A stretch of 64,000 bases of DNA from Defluviitaleaceae bacterium (GCA_009780585.1 WQZS01000009.1:46746-110745); one strand, 5' to 3'; counted from the first letter of the stretch, positions 26,934 to 37,417 are shown. The notes: generated by a model not told the origin, from the sequence alone. Made by a program: numbers and translations.

Positions 26934-29792
26934 ATGAAGATGAAAAAGAAAATGATGATGGTTGGATTAACGGTATTGGTGTTTATGCTGACCGCGTGCG
27001 GCAGGGGTGGGGACACGGCGGCGGAAACACCCGACCCAACCGCGCAGCCAACGCAACCGCCGGTTGAAACACTCGCGCCCGAACCGCCGCAAAATAACCG
27101 TAATGAAATAATCTCCACGGTATGGGAAAAACCCGCTATTTTCCCATACGTATTGCAAGCTCCCAATGAAGCGGAGGAAGGTTTAATAAGATGGTCAACC
27201 CATCAGAATGACGAAGGTGGATGGAAAAATTATCCGCCTCCGTGGTTGTTCGCGTCGGCGGATATATTGGTCATCGAATATACGGGTGCCCCCATAAACC
27301 AATACGCGCTTGATATCTTTATGGGGCAACCGCTTTCATTTTACTATATGAACAGCCGTTTTACGAAGGAGGACGGAAGGATTATCTTCCACTTTCATGG
27401 TTTACCCTTGAACGATACGTTAGCACATGCGTATACATCGCTCACCTTTAGAACGGAAGGCGCGAACCGGGTAACGCGGGCGTATTTTGACGTCTTGCCC
27501 CCGGAGGAAGTACCCGTACTTTTTCCGCTTTTCCCGTATGATTTAGGGTTAGTCAGCGGATACAGGGAAATATTTGAGGATGCTTTTTATTGGGTGCCTC
27601 AAATATGGATAGCGGCGTTGGCGGATATTCTCGTCATAGAATATGAAGGTGATTTAATCGGAAGATATGAAATTGGAATAGACAGGGAAGGTTTTTATAC
27701 GACATACCGGAGGATTAGTCCCGGCGTTAGGGAAGTTATGGGAAGAATAGAGTTAGACTTGTGGAGCTTAAGGTTAGACACATACGACGTGCATACGTAT
27801 TTCGCTGTTTTGTTTGAATCGGGAAATTTGGATGCTGTCACACGGGTATATTTTGACGTTTTACCCTCCGATGAAGCGAATGATCACCAAGGCACTATAC
27901 ATGTGGACGCGGGTAGTGCCCCCGGAGGAAATGGCGAGCCCGGAAATCCGTTGCGCTCATTGGAAGCAGCCGTAAACATGGCAAAACCGGGTGATACGGT
28001 TATCGTGGCGGATGGCGTATACAACGGGGTCATAAACATACCCCAAGGCAAGGAAAACCATCCCATAACAATAAAGGCAGCAGAGGGGGCAATGCCGTAC
28101 ATCACGCCAAACATCCCCCTCGACGCGGAATGGCGGGTATACAGCGGAAATATTTATGTTGCCGACGTAAGCGATGAAATCGTGCAACAAATGAACGTGG
28201 CATACCCGCAGCTGTTCGTTAACGCCGTGGCCATGATAGAGGCCCGCTACCCCAACCTGCCGGGTACGGATATGTCCGCCGCGTTGCACCAACCCATGCT
28301 GTTGGCGCAAATGGGGACAAACGAAAGCAACATCGTTATGCCTTACGCCCTGCCTTATGACATAGCGGGGGCGCGGGTGGTGATATGGCCGGGCAGCTCG
28401 ATGTTGGAGTTTAGCGTGGATACGGGGCGCGTACATTCGGTAGACGGTACCGAGATAACCCTCGTTCATCCCATGGGGGGCATACCTGACCCAAAGCATC
28501 CCTACGGGGACAACACGCGCCCCGTACCCACTAACCATTTCTATATAGTCGGCGCGTTGTCGCTGTTGGACGCGCCGGGCGAATATTATTTTGACGCGGA
28601 AACCCAACGCCTGTACTTCTACGCGCCAAACGGAGCCGACCCCAACACCCTCAACCTTTCCCTGCGCTCCGACGAACGCTTCGCGGTTCATATATCAAGC
28701 CACACGGTGCTGGACGGCTTTTACATCTACGGCGGCGGTGTCAACGCCACAGGTAGGAACATCACCATCCAAAATTGCTTCGTACGTTACGCCGACCATT
28801 ATTATATGACACCATATATATTCTGGGAGCAATTGCACGGGTTAAGCGGCCTCCTTTTGCACGGCGTTAATAACACCGTCAGGGACAGCGTCATAGGCCC
28901 CACCGCGCTCAGCGGCATTCAAGTAATAGGCTACGGCAACATAATTACGAACAATGTCATTCATGACACGGCGTACGGGGGGTATTTTAACAACGCCATC
29001 ACCGCGCATACCTTCAACCATTATTTAGAGATTTCCCACAACTCCTTGTGGGATTGCGGCAGAGATTTGATTCATTTTTTAGATGTGACGGGTGAGGAAA
29101 TATATAACGTGATTACCGAGGAAGGCACGCTAACCCGCGTAAGCACCAGCTTCGTGGGAAGCGTGGTGCGCAACAACCATTTCCGCAACCCCATGATGCT
29201 GTGCAATGACGGCGGGGCTATGTTTTTGGGCGCTGCCTACGGTGGCGGCGCGGAAATCAAGTATAATTTTATTGAAATGGGAATCGGCCTAACGCACGGT
29301 ACAATACCTAAACTCATCGGCGGCATTTATCTCGAAGTTCCTAATCATTTTATCGTTCGCAACAACATCGTAGTCGGCGGGCGCATGGGGATTCAATTAA
29401 GTATGCCCCATGAAAACATGCAGGTTTATAATAATACCGTCATCGGTTCGATACACGGATTTACCACGGGCAACTCCACATTTGACCCCTGGCACGCAAG
29501 GAACCTTATCCTTAGGGATAATTTGTTCGTGGATATTATTGACACTGATGTAACGACGTTAACCGCCCCATGGGAGGGCGGGGAAAGACCGCCGCATTTG
29601 CATACCAATTTCGATGAACACGGGCGATACCCCCTACCCCTCATGGAGCGCGAAAACGTCACCATGTCCGGCAACCACCGCGGCACGGTAGACGACCAAT
29701 TCCGCCCCACGGGCGACACCCCCGACATCGGCGCGATTCCCCGCGGCGGGGAAATGTTCCCCTACGGCTCATCCCTCGCCCCGCGTCCGTAA
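26934..29792 (+). CDS. Surface lipoprotein with duplicated N-terminal domain and parallel beta-helix
   Basis: 952 residues. Signal peptide MKMKKKMMMVGLTVLVFMLTAC ends in a lipobox (LTAC), then a Pro/Thr linker. Residues about 60-310 hold two related repeats, each with a short Ala/Asp strand followed by DILVIEY and ending in VTRAYFDVLP or VTRVYFDVLP. From about 320 the chain is a right-handed parallel beta-helix (DUF1565-like start GNPLRSLEAAVNMAKPGDTV, then many N-N-x-I/V turns), the fold of pectate lyases and similar polysaccharide-active proteins. Catalytic residues cannot be assigned. AAGGAAGGG precedes the ATG. Expression is likely governed by the upstream promoter-repeat-terminator leader. 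Confidence 0.85.
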   Translation: MKMKKKMMMVGLTVLVFMLTACGRGGDTAAETPDPTAQPTQPPVETLAPEPPQNNRNEIISTVWEKPAIFPYVLQAPNEAEEGLIRWSTHQNDEGGWKNYPPPWLFASADILVIEYTGAPINQYALDIFMGQPLSFYYMNSRFTKEDGRIIFHFHGLPLNDTLAHAYTSLTFRTEGANRVTRAYFDVLPPEEVPVLFPLFPYDLGLVSGYREIFEDAFYWVPQIWIAALADILVIEYEGDLIGRYEIGIDREGFYTTYRRISPGVREVMGRIELDLWSLRLDTYDVHTYFAVLFESGNLDAVTRVYFDVLPSDEANDHQGTIHVDAGSAPGGNGEPGNPLRSLEAAVNMAKPGDTVIVADGVYNGVINIPQGKENHPITIKAAEGAMPYITPNIPLDAEWRVYSGNIYVADVSDEIVQQMNVAYPQLFVNAVAMIEARYPNLPGTDMSAALHQPMLLAQMGTNESNIVMPYALPYDIAGARVVIWPGSSMLEFSVDTGRVHSVDGTEITLVHPMGGIPDPKHPYGDNTRPVPTNHFYIVGALSLLDAPGEYYFDAETQRLYFYAPNGADPNTLNLSLRSDERFAVHISSHTVLDGFYIYGGGVNATGRNITIQNCFVRYADHYYMTPYIFWEQLHGLSGLLLHGVNNTVRDSVIGPTALSGIQVIGYGNIITNNVIHDTAYGGYFNNAITAHTFNHYLEISHNSLWDCGRDLIHFLDVTGEEIYNVITEEGTLTRVSTSFVGSVVRNNHFRNPMMLCNDGGAMFLGAAYGGGAEIKYNFIEMGIGLTHGTIPKLIGGIYLEVPNHFIVRNNIVVGGRMGIQLSMPHENMQVYNNTVIGSIHGFTTGNSTFDPWHARNLILRDNLFVDIIDTDVTTLTAPWEGGERPPHLHTNFDEHGRYPLPLMERENVTMSGNHRGTVDDQFRPTGDTPDIGAIPRGGEMFPYGSSLAPRP

Positions 29793-29813
29793 TACGATAC
29801 CATCATTAAAATA

Positions 29814-29857
29814 CAGGCGATTGTTTTCCGCGGCTTGGAAAATAATCGCCTGTTTTA
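29814..29857 (+). terminator. Terminator after the beta-helix lipoprotein
   Basis: CAGGCGATT/AATCGCCTG plus TTTTCC/GGAAAA make a long stem with a seven-base loop, followed by TTTT. Both this and the terminator upstream of the gene begin with ATACAGGCG. Confidence 0.8.
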
Positions 29858-29882
29858 TGTCTGTTTGTCCCTTGTACAACAG

Positions 29883-30097
29883 CCGAGCGGGGTATGGCTT
29901 AATAAGCCCGCACTACGCAAAAAGGGTGATTTCGGCGAACGTTGGGCTTACGTGAACTCGTTGGGCTTGTAAGCGGGCTTTTGTAATGCTATATCCTTCC
30001 ATACACCCAAGCGTCAAGACCAACGAGTTCACTTGCCCGACGGAGCCGAAATCACCCTTTTTGCGTACAGCGGGCGTTTAAGCCGTACCCCGTTCGG
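29883..30097 (+). repeat. Structured hairpin element, copy C
   Basis: Outer stem 29883-29900 with 30080-30097 (18 bp, two G-T pairs); then GCCCGC/GCGGGC; then a perfect 19-bp stem 29917-29935 with 30046-30064; then GGGC/GCCC; then a 13-bp stem GTGAACTCGTTGG/CCAACGAGTTCAC. Internal loops keep CGGCGAACG, TTACGTG and CGGAGCCG, shared with copy B and the reverse of copy A, although the stems differ. It fills most of the 408-base gap between the lipoprotein and tilS. Confidence 0.8.
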
Positions 30098-30200
30098 CGG
30101 GGTGAGGGTTGGTAAATAAAACTCACGTATTTTCATCACGATTAAAAATTGCATTTATGGACAATAGAGGATACAGTATCCAAAATAAGATGAACGGAAC

Positions 30201-31691
30201 ATGGGCTTGTTAAAAAACATAAAAGAAACCATCCAAAAGCACAACATGCTCTCCCCCAACAACGGTGTTGTAGTCGGACTTTCCGGCGGGGCGGATTCGG
30301 TCGCGCTTTTAACGGTACTGATTACATTGCGCGAAAAATACCCGCTTAAGCTGTATGCCGTACACGTAAACCACAACCTCCGCGCCAACGCCAAAAAAGA
30401 CGAAATCTTCGTACAAAAAATATGCAAGGACCGGGGCATACCCCTGCGTGTATGCGACGCCGACATACGCGGCAAAGCGGAGCGGGAAAAATTGAGCATA
30501 GAGGAAGCGGGGCGCCGGGTACGCTACGATTGTTTTTACGCCGCGTTAAACGAACTTGACGCGCAAAAAATCGCCGTCGGGCACAACGCGGACGACAACG
30601 CCGAAACCGTTTTGCTTAACCTGTGCCGCGGGGCGGGCTTGCGGGGCGTGTGCGGGATACCACCCGTCAACGGCAGCGTCGTGCGCCCCCTGCTCGAAAC
30701 CCCGCGGGCCGAAATCGAGGCGTACTTAAAAAAGGAAGGCATCGCGTTTATCGAAGACGATTCCAACGCGGGGTTCGACTATACGCGCAACCGCATCCGC
30801 AATATCGTATTGCCCGCCATCGTAAAACATGTAAATCCCAGCGCGGCGGAAAATATCGCCCGCAATACGGCCATGCTGCGTGCGGACGCGGAATACCTGG
30901 AGGACGCGGCGCGGGAGGCTTTCCTAACTTGTACCGGAATCCGGTACAAGTTGGATGACGGCTCTCCCTTATCGTTGAACATTCCCCGCTTGCTTATGTT
31001 ACCCGAGGCATTGCGCAACCGCGTCGTACGCGAAGCGATCGCGCGCGCGCGGCTGACGTATGAAATCGACGCGGAGGATTTTACGGACATCCGCGCCGTG
31101 CATATTTACGACGCGCTTAAGATCGCAAACGGCGAAACGGGGAAGGAAGCGCACCTCCCCGGCATTAAAGTCACCCGTTCTTATGACGAACTTTACTTTA
31201 CCCCCGCCGCATCCGCCAATGCGTCCACGCAAGGCATCGGCTTTTACCGCCCTCTGATATTGGACAAGCCTTCGCACATCCCCGAAATCGGCAAAACAAT
31301 TACGCTCTCCCTTTCACCGCCCGAAGAAAGCCCGCGCTTGCTCTGTACGCGGACATTCGATTATGATATCCTTTCAAAGAACCTGTCCGATTTGTGCGTA
31401 CGGACGCGCCGTAAAGGCGACCGCGTCGCGCTCCCCGGCGGGACGAAGAAATTGCAGGATTACTTCACCGATACCAAAACGCCGAGGCATTTGCGTGACA
31501 CGGTTGCGCTGGTCGCGCTGGGCGGCGATATCGTGTGGATATTGGACGAACGCGGTAAAATAAATACCAAAATCGCATTTGACATTATCACCAAGGAAAA
31601 TAATCCCAATACGGTGACTTCCGAAAGGAAACCGCCTGTATGCTGGATATCGATATGGGCAGCGCCCCATCATAAGGAGGATATTCCATGA
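30201..31691 (+). CDS. tilS: tRNA(Ile)-lysidine synthase
   Basis: 496 residues; converts C34 of tRNA-Ile(CAU) to lysidine. PP-loop GLSGGADSVALL near residue 28, HVNHNLR, GHNADDNAETVLLNL and DDSNAGFDYTRNRIR are the conserved motifs; the C-terminal TilS domains follow (DKP, RRKGDRVALPGGTKKLQDYF). An extra segment, TCTGIRYKL at about 243-251, is encoded by a 27-bp palindrome (30926-30952). The end overlaps hpt (ATGA), and GGAGG for hpt lies within tilS. Confidence 0.95.
   Translation: MGLLKNIKETIQKHNMLSPNNGVVVGLSGGADSVALLTVLITLREKYPLKLYAVHVNHNLRANAKKDEIFVQKICKDRGIPLRVCDADIRGKAEREKLSIEEAGRRVRYDCFYAALNELDAQKIAVGHNADDNAETVLLNLCRGAGLRGVCGIPPVNGSVVRPLLETPRAEIEAYLKKEGIAFIEDDSNAGFDYTRNRIRNIVLPAIVKHVNPSAAENIARNTAMLRADAEYLEDAAREAFLTCTGIRYKLDDGSPLSLNIPRLLMLPEALRNRVVREAIARARLTYEIDAEDFTDIRAVHIYDALKIANGETGKEAHLPGIKVTRSYDELYFTPAASANASTQGIGFYRPLILDKPSHIPEIGKTITLSLSPPEESPRLLCTRTFDYDILSKNLSDLCVRTRRKGDRVALPGGTKKLQDYFTDTKTPRHLRDTVALVALGGDIVWILDERGKINTKIAFDIITKENNPNTVTSERKPPVCWISIWAAPHHKEDIP
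30926..30952. repeat. 27-bp palindromic insert in tilS
   Basis: Perfect 12-bp arms with ends AACTT/AAGTT and loop AAT. In-frame (adds nine codons) but read in a different frame from the copies in rimO and hemW, so protein sequence is not what is conserved. Confidence 0.85.
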
Positions 31692-32218
31692 CACACGGGG
31701 AAACTGTAGAACCGCTTATCCCGGCGGAACAAATCGAAGCCCGCTTGCAAGGCTTGGCTGATGAAATCATCCGCGATTACGGAGAGAAGCCCATCGTCTT
31801 ATTATGCGCCTTAACCGGCGGGGTCATCTTCTTGGCTGACTTGTCGCGCAAGCTGGGCAACAACACGACGATCGACTTTGTACGCGCGTCAAGCTATGGC
31901 GACGGTACGACCTCCGGCGGCGTGGTTAATTTGGATTGCCATCCCAAATTGAGCCTGGCGGGCAAGGATGTGCTGGTGGTGGAGGACATCATCGACACCG
32001 GCCACACGCTGGCTTATTTAAAAAATTACTTAGAAGACAAGGGCGCCGCGAGCGTACGCGTATGCGCTCTGCTGGACAAGCCCGACCGCCGCGAGGTTCC
32101 CGAGGCCCAAGCCGATTACCTGGGGTTCTCCATCCCCGATGAATTCGTGGTGGGTTACGGGCTGGATTACGCCCAGCGATACCGCAATTTACCCTATGTG
32201 GGGATATTAAAATTATGA
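31688..32218 (+). CDS. hpt: Hypoxanthine phosphoribosyltransferase
   Basis: 176 residues. Purine salvage: hypoxanthine or guanine plus PRPP. The PRPP loop [16 protein letters not shown] is intact, along with [16 protein letters not shown] (flexible loop) and the C-terminal [16 protein letters not shown]. It sits between tilS and ftsH, overlapping both by four bases, the conserved Firmicutes order. Confidence 0.97.
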   Translation: MTHGETVEPLIPAEQIEARLQGLADEIIRDYGEKPIVLLCALTGGVIFLADLSRKLGNNTTIDFVRASSYGDGTTSGGVVNLDCHPKLSLAGKDVLVVEDIIDTGHTLAYLKNYLEDKGAASVRVCALLDKPDRREVPEAQADYLGFSIPDEFVVGYGLDYAQRYRNLPYVGILKL

Positions 32219-34104
32219 CCATGCAAAGGCGCACAAGTAATTTCGCCCTGTTCCTAATCATCATGGCGGTTATTTTAATGATCACGATGCTCTTGCGGAT
32301 GAACGACACGCAGGAGGTTCCCGAAGCCTATACGTATACCCACTTGGTAAACGACGTCAACGCCAACCGCGTGGCGCGTATCGTTGTGACCCCCGACAAC
32401 AACGTACCCGGCGTGGGCCGTGCGGAGGTCATGCTGATCGACCCTTCCGCCACGCATACGGTGGACATCCCCAGCTTGGATGTCTTCGCGGCGTTTGTGC
32501 ACGGCGTGCTGGGGCATCGGTCGGGGATACTGTATTTCGACGCCGATCCGCCCACGCGCCCCCATTGGATCGTCACGGCCTTGCCCATCATCATCATGCT
32601 GGGCGTGGCGGGGCTGATCCTTTTCTTCGTGTACCAGCAAGCGCAGGCGGGCGGCGGGCGGCACATGAATTTCGGCAAGAGCCGCGCGAAGGTGATATTG
32701 CAAGATAAACGCAAGGTCAATTTCAACCAGGTAGCGGGCTTGGACGAGGAAAAAGCCGAACTCGCCGAAATTGTGGACTTCCTAAAGGCACCGCAAAAAT
32801 ACCGTGACATCGGCGCGCGCATCCCCAAGGGGATCCTCCTGGTGGGGCCGCCGGGTACGGGCAAGACTTACCTCGCCCGCGCCGTGGCGGGGGAAGCGGA
32901 CGTACCGTTCTATAGCATTTCGGGTTCGGACTTCGTGGAGATGTATGTAGGCGTAGGCGCGTCCCGTGTGCGGGATTTATTTGAGCAAGCCAAGCGCAAT
33001 CCCGCGAGTATTATCATTATAGATGAAATCGACGCCGTAGGACGCAAGCGCGGCGCGGGCTTGGGCGGCGGCCACGACGAACGCGAACAAACGCTCAACC
33101 AATTGCTGGTGGAAATGGACGGCTTCGGCTTAAACGAAGGCGTTATCGTATTGGCGGCGACCAACCGCCCCGATATCCTGGACCCGGCGTTATTGCGCCC
33201 CGGGCGCTTCGACCGGCAAATCGTGGTCAACCGCCCCGACATTAAAGGCCGTGAGGAAGTATTGAAGGTACACACCGAAGGCAAGCAAATGGCGGAGGAC
33301 GTTTCCCTGCGCGTGGTGGCGCAAACCACCGCGGGCTTTACCCCCGCCGACTTGGAAAACCTGTTGAACGAAGCCGCGCTCCTCGCTGCGCGGGACGATA
33401 AATTGAAGATCGACATGGACGCCATCCGCAAGGCGTTCATCAAGGTAGGCATCGGTACGGAAAAAAAGAGCCGCGTCATCACGGAAAAGGAACGCCGCAT
33501 CACCGCCTACCACGAAGCGGGCCACGCCATTTGCCACGAAGTCCTGCCCGATATCGACGCGACGTATATCATCTCCGTGATACCCACGGGCCGCGCGGGC
33601 GGCTACGTCATGCCCCTGCCCGGTGAGGACCGCAACTACGTCGGCAAACGGTACATGGAGCAGCACATCGTGGCGCTCTTGGGCGGGCGTGCCGCGGAAG
33701 CGCGTGTGCTGGGCGACATCACCAACGGCGCGGCCAACGACATCGAACGCGCGACGCAAACCGCGCGGGATATGGTCGTAAAATACGGCATGTCGGATAC
33801 GCTGGGCCCGATACAGTTCGGCAACGAAAACAAAGAAGTCTTCCTTGGACGCGACTACGCCAACACACGCAACTACGGCGAGCAAGTCGCTTCCCTCATC
33901 GACAACGAAATCAAGTCCATCGTGGAAAAAAGCTACAACGAAGCCCTCTCCCTCATCGACACCCACATGGACGTACTGCATAAAATCGTGGAATTATTAA
34001 TGGAAAAGGAACGCGTCTCGGGTGAGGAGGTACGGAATCTGTTCCCGCTCGGTACGCTCGCGCCGAAGGATTACAAGGGCGGCTTGATGGGCGAAACCTT
34101 GTAA
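32215..34104 (+). CDS. ftsH: ATP-dependent zinc metalloprotease FtsH
   Basis: 629 residues; membrane-anchored hexameric protease for membrane and regulatory proteins. Membrane segments at about 8-28 and 118-140; AAA domain with Walker A GPPGTGKT (211-218), Walker B IIIIDEID (266-273) and the SRH arginines; zinc site HEAGH at 433-437. The region between the two membrane segments is the short extracytoplasmic domain. Complete, with a short C-terminal tail. Translation coupled to hpt. Confidence 0.97.
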   Translation: MTMQRRTSNFALFLIIMAVILMITMLLRMNDTQEVPEAYTYTHLVNDVNANRVARIVVTPDNNVPGVGRAEVMLIDPSATHTVDIPSLDVFAAFVHGVLGHRSGILYFDADPPTRPHWIVTALPIIIMLGVAGLILFFVYQQAQAGGGRHMNFGKSRAKVILQDKRKVNFNQVAGLDEEKAELAEIVDFLKAPQKYRDIGARIPKGILLVGPPGTGKTYLARAVAGEADVPFYSISGSDFVEMYVGVGASRVRDLFEQAKRNPASIIIIDEIDAVGRKRGAGLGGGHDEREQTLNQLLVEMDGFGLNEGVIVLAATNRPDILDPALLRPGRFDRQIVVNRPDIKGREEVLKVHTEGKQMAEDVSLRVVAQTTAGFTPADLENLLNEAALLAARDDKLKIDMDAIRKAFIKVGIGTEKKSRVITEKERRITAYHEAGHAICHEVLPDIDATYIISVIPTGRAGGYVMPLPGEDRNYVGKRYMEQHIVALLGGRAAEARVLGDITNGAANDIERATQTARDMVVKYGMSDTLGPIQFGNENKEVFLGRDYANTRNYGEQVASLIDNEIKSIVEKSYNEALSLIDTHMDVLHKIVELLMEKERVSGEEVRNLFPLGTLAPKDYKGGLMGETL

Positions 34105-34207
34105 TAAATGTGTGACATAAATGTAACACCAATGTAATTGTATTCGGGTCGAATCCGTGGTTGAATACGCATATACTAAGTGTGTGAACACTTGTGGGGT
34201 GAACCAC

Positions 34208-35302
34208 GTGAAAAGATGTATATCGGTGCGAAAATATTTCAGGCAAGGGATTCTGTTTTCCCTTGCCCTTTTATTTGCCTTGACGCTGAGGGTTTTAGCC
34301 AATGAAATAGATGACGAAGACAGACTGCCCGTTGAGGAGCCCATCGAAATCGAGGAACCCGCCGAAATCGAACCCGTATGGCGGGATGAAATGATCGCCG
34401 ACCGCACGCCCACCCGCCGCGTCAACCACATCACCCTAAAGGGCGTATTCCCCGACATCCAACCCTCCTTCGGTGAGGCTTACGATAAAATTAATGAGCA
34501 AATCAGCCTTGCCGCCACCGACTTGATTGACGGCGCCTTGCGGATACGGGCGCGTACCATAACCTTTTCGTACGATGTACACGCCGCCGTGTATAACGAT
34601 ATCGAGGTCGTTTCCGTTGTCATGTACGCCGGCATCGCGGCCGTCACCACGCGCGAAGCCGTAAGATCGATCAATTTCAACGCGGCGACGGGCGAGCCGC
34701 TGACCTTCGCCTGTGTGATGGGGAGCGATTTCGCGCCGCTTCCGATGCGCATTTTGTCGGAATGGACGCGGGAGAACCCCGAACGCTTCTATTCCGCGCG
34801 CACCGCGCCGTTGTCGGCGTTTTATATCACCGATACGTTATTGGTGTTTTTGTTTGACGAAGCCTTGATTACCACCGAAGTCGGTGAAGCGGGCCGGTTA
34901 GAGATGAAATTGGAAAACATCATCCGGTTAACGCCCATATCACCGGATCAGTACCGTATATTGGAAAATATCTATTACCTTAAAATGGTGCCTATCCGTC
35001 CTATCATGGAACAATTGGGTTATAATATCGTGTGGGAAGGGCGGAATGCCCGCGCGATGATATGGTGGGATGCGAACAGCCGCGACAGCGGCAGCTTGAT
35101 GATGGAAATCAATATGGGCGTTAACCGTTACGGCTGGCGGGGCATACCCGCGCGTACGCTGGAGGCCCCGCCCATGATGGATATAGCAAACGGGCGGATA
35201 TTTATACCCATTACGTTTTTCGACCTGATTATGCCGCGTACTACCTATTATGTGGACGAGGACGGGTATATCCGCTTCCTGGCATACATGCCCGCGAGGT
35301 AA
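34208..35302 (+). CDS. Exported DUF3298/DUF4163-type protein with copper-amine-oxidase-N-like end
   Basis: About 364 residues from a GTG at 34208, which gives a clean signal peptide (positive MKRCISVRKYFRQG-type start, hydrophobic ILFSLALLFALTLRVLA, then NE). A longer start at 34157 is possible but has no signal-peptide shape. After a Glu/Pro-rich spacer comes a DUF4163/DUF3298-like fold (SFGEAYDKINEQI, EVVSVVMYAG, SINFNAATGEPL). The C-terminal 90 residues (LKMVPIRPIMEQLGYNIVW, ... FIPITFF) match the copper amine oxidase N-terminal domain, common in secreted clostridial proteins. It probably acts at the cell envelope. Substrate unknown. Confidence 0.75.
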   Translation: MKRCISVRKYFRQGILFSLALLFALTLRVLANEIDDEDRLPVEEPIEIEEPAEIEPVWRDEMIADRTPTRRVNHITLKGVFPDIQPSFGEAYDKINEQISLAATDLIDGALRIRARTITFSYDVHAAVYNDIEVVSVVMYAGIAAVTTREAVRSINFNAATGEPLTFACVMGSDFAPLPMRILSEWTRENPERFYSARTAPLSAFYITDTLLVFLFDEALITTEVGEAGRLEMKLENIIRLTPISPDQYRILENIYYLKMVPIRPIMEQLGYNIVWEGRNARAMIWWDANSRDSGSLMMEINMGVNRYGWRGIPARTLEAPPMMDIANGRIFIPITFFDLIMPRTTYYVDEDGYIRFLAYMPAR

Positions 35303-35474
35303 GTGTAAGTTATAACAATTAGTGCGCCCGCCAATTACCTAAATGGTATTTCCGAAATGGCGGGCGTTTGACATTATCAGATTTTTTAGGTATACTGGAT
35401 GTGTGTGTATCTATTGGAGGGAGGAAATTAAGAAAGGGACGAAAATAAATATACGATTGGAGAGGTGAAGCGTT

Positions 35475-35717
35475 TTGTATGACCGTAGTGACGTTTTTCA
35501 CGTACGAAATGACATCCAAAAAATCATCGGAAGCAAAGTAAAGCTCGAGACGAACAAAGGGCGGCAGAAATCGGTAATCAACCGGGGTGTGGTATCCAAC
35601 GTTTACCCCAGCATATTTACCGTCCAGCTCAGCGAGGGTCCCGATACCTCCCGTAAACTTTCCTTCAGTTATACCGATGTGCTGACAAACACCGTGGAGA
35701 TTACGCTCTGCGATTAA
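35475..35717 (+). CDS. veg: Veg family protein
   Basis: 80 residues: MYDRSDVFHVRNDIQKIIG then KGRQKSVINRGVVSNVYPSI, the Veg pattern. In Bacillus, Veg stimulates biofilm matrix genes by opposing SinR; here the role is inferred from the family. It starts with TTG at 35475 (GGAGAGG seven to ten bases upstream); the overlapping ATG is out of frame. A SinR-like regulator lies at 24,136, but no link is shown. Confidence 0.9.
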   Translation: MYDRSDVFHVRNDIQKIIGSKVKLETNKGRQKSVINRGVVSNVYPSIFTVQLSEGPDTSRKLSFSYTDVLTNTVEITLCD

Positions 35718-35743
35718 AATTGAATATTTGCGAATACTTAATA

Positions 35744-35804
35744 AACCTCCGTCATAAGATGTAAGGCGCGAATCCAAAGATTCGCCATCTGGTGGAGGTT
35801 TTTT
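35744..35804 (+). terminator. Terminator after veg
   Basis: AAACCTCC and GGAGGTTT pair around an inner hairpin (GCGAATC/GATTCGC) and are followed by TTTTT. It lies 30 bases before the sipL-like start. Confidence 0.75.
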
Positions 35805-35833
35805 AATTTGTTTTATCAAGGAGGAGCAGGAAT

Positions 35834-37396
35834 ATGGAATTGGTAAGGGAACAGGTATTTTTGGACCAATGCGTGGGTACGGAGCAGCAGCAGATATTAC
35901 TGGAGGGTGAAATCGTCGTACCCGACGCGAAGCCCGACATTACGATGCTGTTGCAAGCGGAGGAACGGATGATCATCGACCGTACCGAGGTAAGCACCGA
36001 TCGGGTCAACTTCGTCGGGCGGTTTGATTTATCGGTACTGTACATCGCCAAGGCCGCCGACAAGCCCGTGCATATATTGGCGCATACCCAAAGTGTGGAT
36101 GATTTCATCCATATGGAGGGCGTGGGTAAAGATATGTGGGTGCAAGCCAAGGCCGAAATCGCAAACGTGGAGTACCGCTTGCTTAACGACCGCAAGGTCA
36201 GTTTCCGCGCGGTCGTAAACATACGCGTACGGGCGGAACGTTCCGACGCCCACGAGATGGTCATACATATCCATGACGTGCCGGAGAACCAATTGCTTAA
36301 GACGCCGCTTAACGTAAACCGTACGATCGAACATAAACAGGAACGGTTCTCGGTCAATGACCGTATAACGCTGCCTTCGGGCAAGCCTAATATACGCGAA
36401 GTTTTGATGGTGACGGCGCAAGTGGCGAACCGCGACGAGCGGACGGCCAACGGACGGGTCAACCTTTCCGGCGAACTGTTGGTAACGGCTCTGTACCGCG
36501 GCGATACGGACGAAAGCGTCATCGAGTTCGTGGAAGGGACCGTACCGTTCAGCGGATCGGTCGATATCTCGGGCGCGCGCGAGGATATGTTCTCGGACGT
36601 GATGTTGCAGGTATTGGAGCACGACGTACGCGTAAGGCCCGACGACGACGGCGAAGACCGCGTAGTCGAGGTTGAGGTTTCGGTCGGTATCCAAATGAAG
36701 GTGTATTCAACCGAAACGTTCTCGATCCTGGATGACGCGTATTCCACCGATCGGCAGATGGTCATTTCCAAGACCGCCGTCCGCGTGCCGCGCTTGGTGT
36801 GCCATAACCGCAACCAAACGCCCGTAAAAGAAGTGATCACCCTGGGTACAAACGCGCCGGATATGCTGCAGGTATTCCGCGTGCGCGGGCAAGCGTACCT
36901 CGACGAGGTAAAGGTGCTGGAAGACAAGGTCGTTGTTGAGGGCGCGATCACCACCGATATCCTTTACGTGGCGCAGTCGGACGCCCAGCCGTTAGGCTCC
37001 TACCGTACGATCATACCCTTCCGCCAAGTCATCGAGGCCAAGGGCGCCGCGCCCAACATGCGCGTGTCGGTGGATACGTCGATCGATAACGCGACCTTTA
37101 ATATGCTGAGCGGGCGCGAAACGGAAGCGCGTTTTATGCTGACCTTCAACACGCAGGTGATCGAAGAAGAAGAAGCGCGGATCATCAACGATATTTCGTT
37201 TGCGAACTTTGACGATTCCGTAATGAACGCGATGGCCAGCATGACCGTCTATGTGGCGCAAAGCGGCGACAACCTGTGGCACATTGCCAAGCGGTACAAC
37301 GTACCCCTGGATGAACTGCTGGCGGTGAACGACATCGAATACGCGGCGAAGCTGATGCCCGGGCATAAATTGCTGATACTAAAAAAAGGGATATAA
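35834..37396 (+). CDS. sipL: SipL-like spore coat morphogenetic protein (DUF3794 + LysM)
   Basis: 520 residues, the same size as Clostridioides SipL, which binds SpoIVA during coat assembly. DUF3794 repeats cover about 1-470 (KPDITMLLQAEERM, RVNFVGRFDLSVLY, KPNIREVLMVTAQV). A C-terminal LysM domain (VYVAQSGDNLWHIAKRYNVP, about 473-518) follows. AAGGAGG precedes the ATG. Presence argues for a spore-forming host. SipL identity is from architecture, not from a known partner in this window. Confidence 0.85.
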   Translation: MELVREQVFLDQCVGTEQQQILLEGEIVVPDAKPDITMLLQAEERMIIDRTEVSTDRVNFVGRFDLSVLYIAKAADKPVHILAHTQSVDDFIHMEGVGKDMWVQAKAEIANVEYRLLNDRKVSFRAVVNIRVRAERSDAHEMVIHIHDVPENQLLKTPLNVNRTIEHKQERFSVNDRITLPSGKPNIREVLMVTAQVANRDERTANGRVNLSGELLVTALYRGDTDESVIEFVEGTVPFSGSVDISGAREDMFSDVMLQVLEHDVRVRPDDDGEDRVVEVEVSVGIQMKVYSTETFSILDDAYSTDRQMVISKTAVRVPRLVCHNRNQTPVKEVITLGTNAPDMLQVFRVRGQAYLDEVKVLEDKVVVEGAITTDILYVAQSDAQPLGSYRTIIPFRQVIEAKGAAPNMRVSVDTSIDNATFNMLSGRETEARFMLTFNTQVIEEEEARIINDISFANFDDSVMNAMASMTVYVAQSGDNLWHIAKRYNVPLDELLAVNDIEYAAKLMPGHKLLILKKGI

Positions 37397-37417
37397 AATA
37401 AATTAATCACCCTATAT

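Noticed and set aside
35319..35819. Long minus-strand frame across veg
   Set aside because: It is antisense to the recognised Veg protein and its terminator and has no family features.
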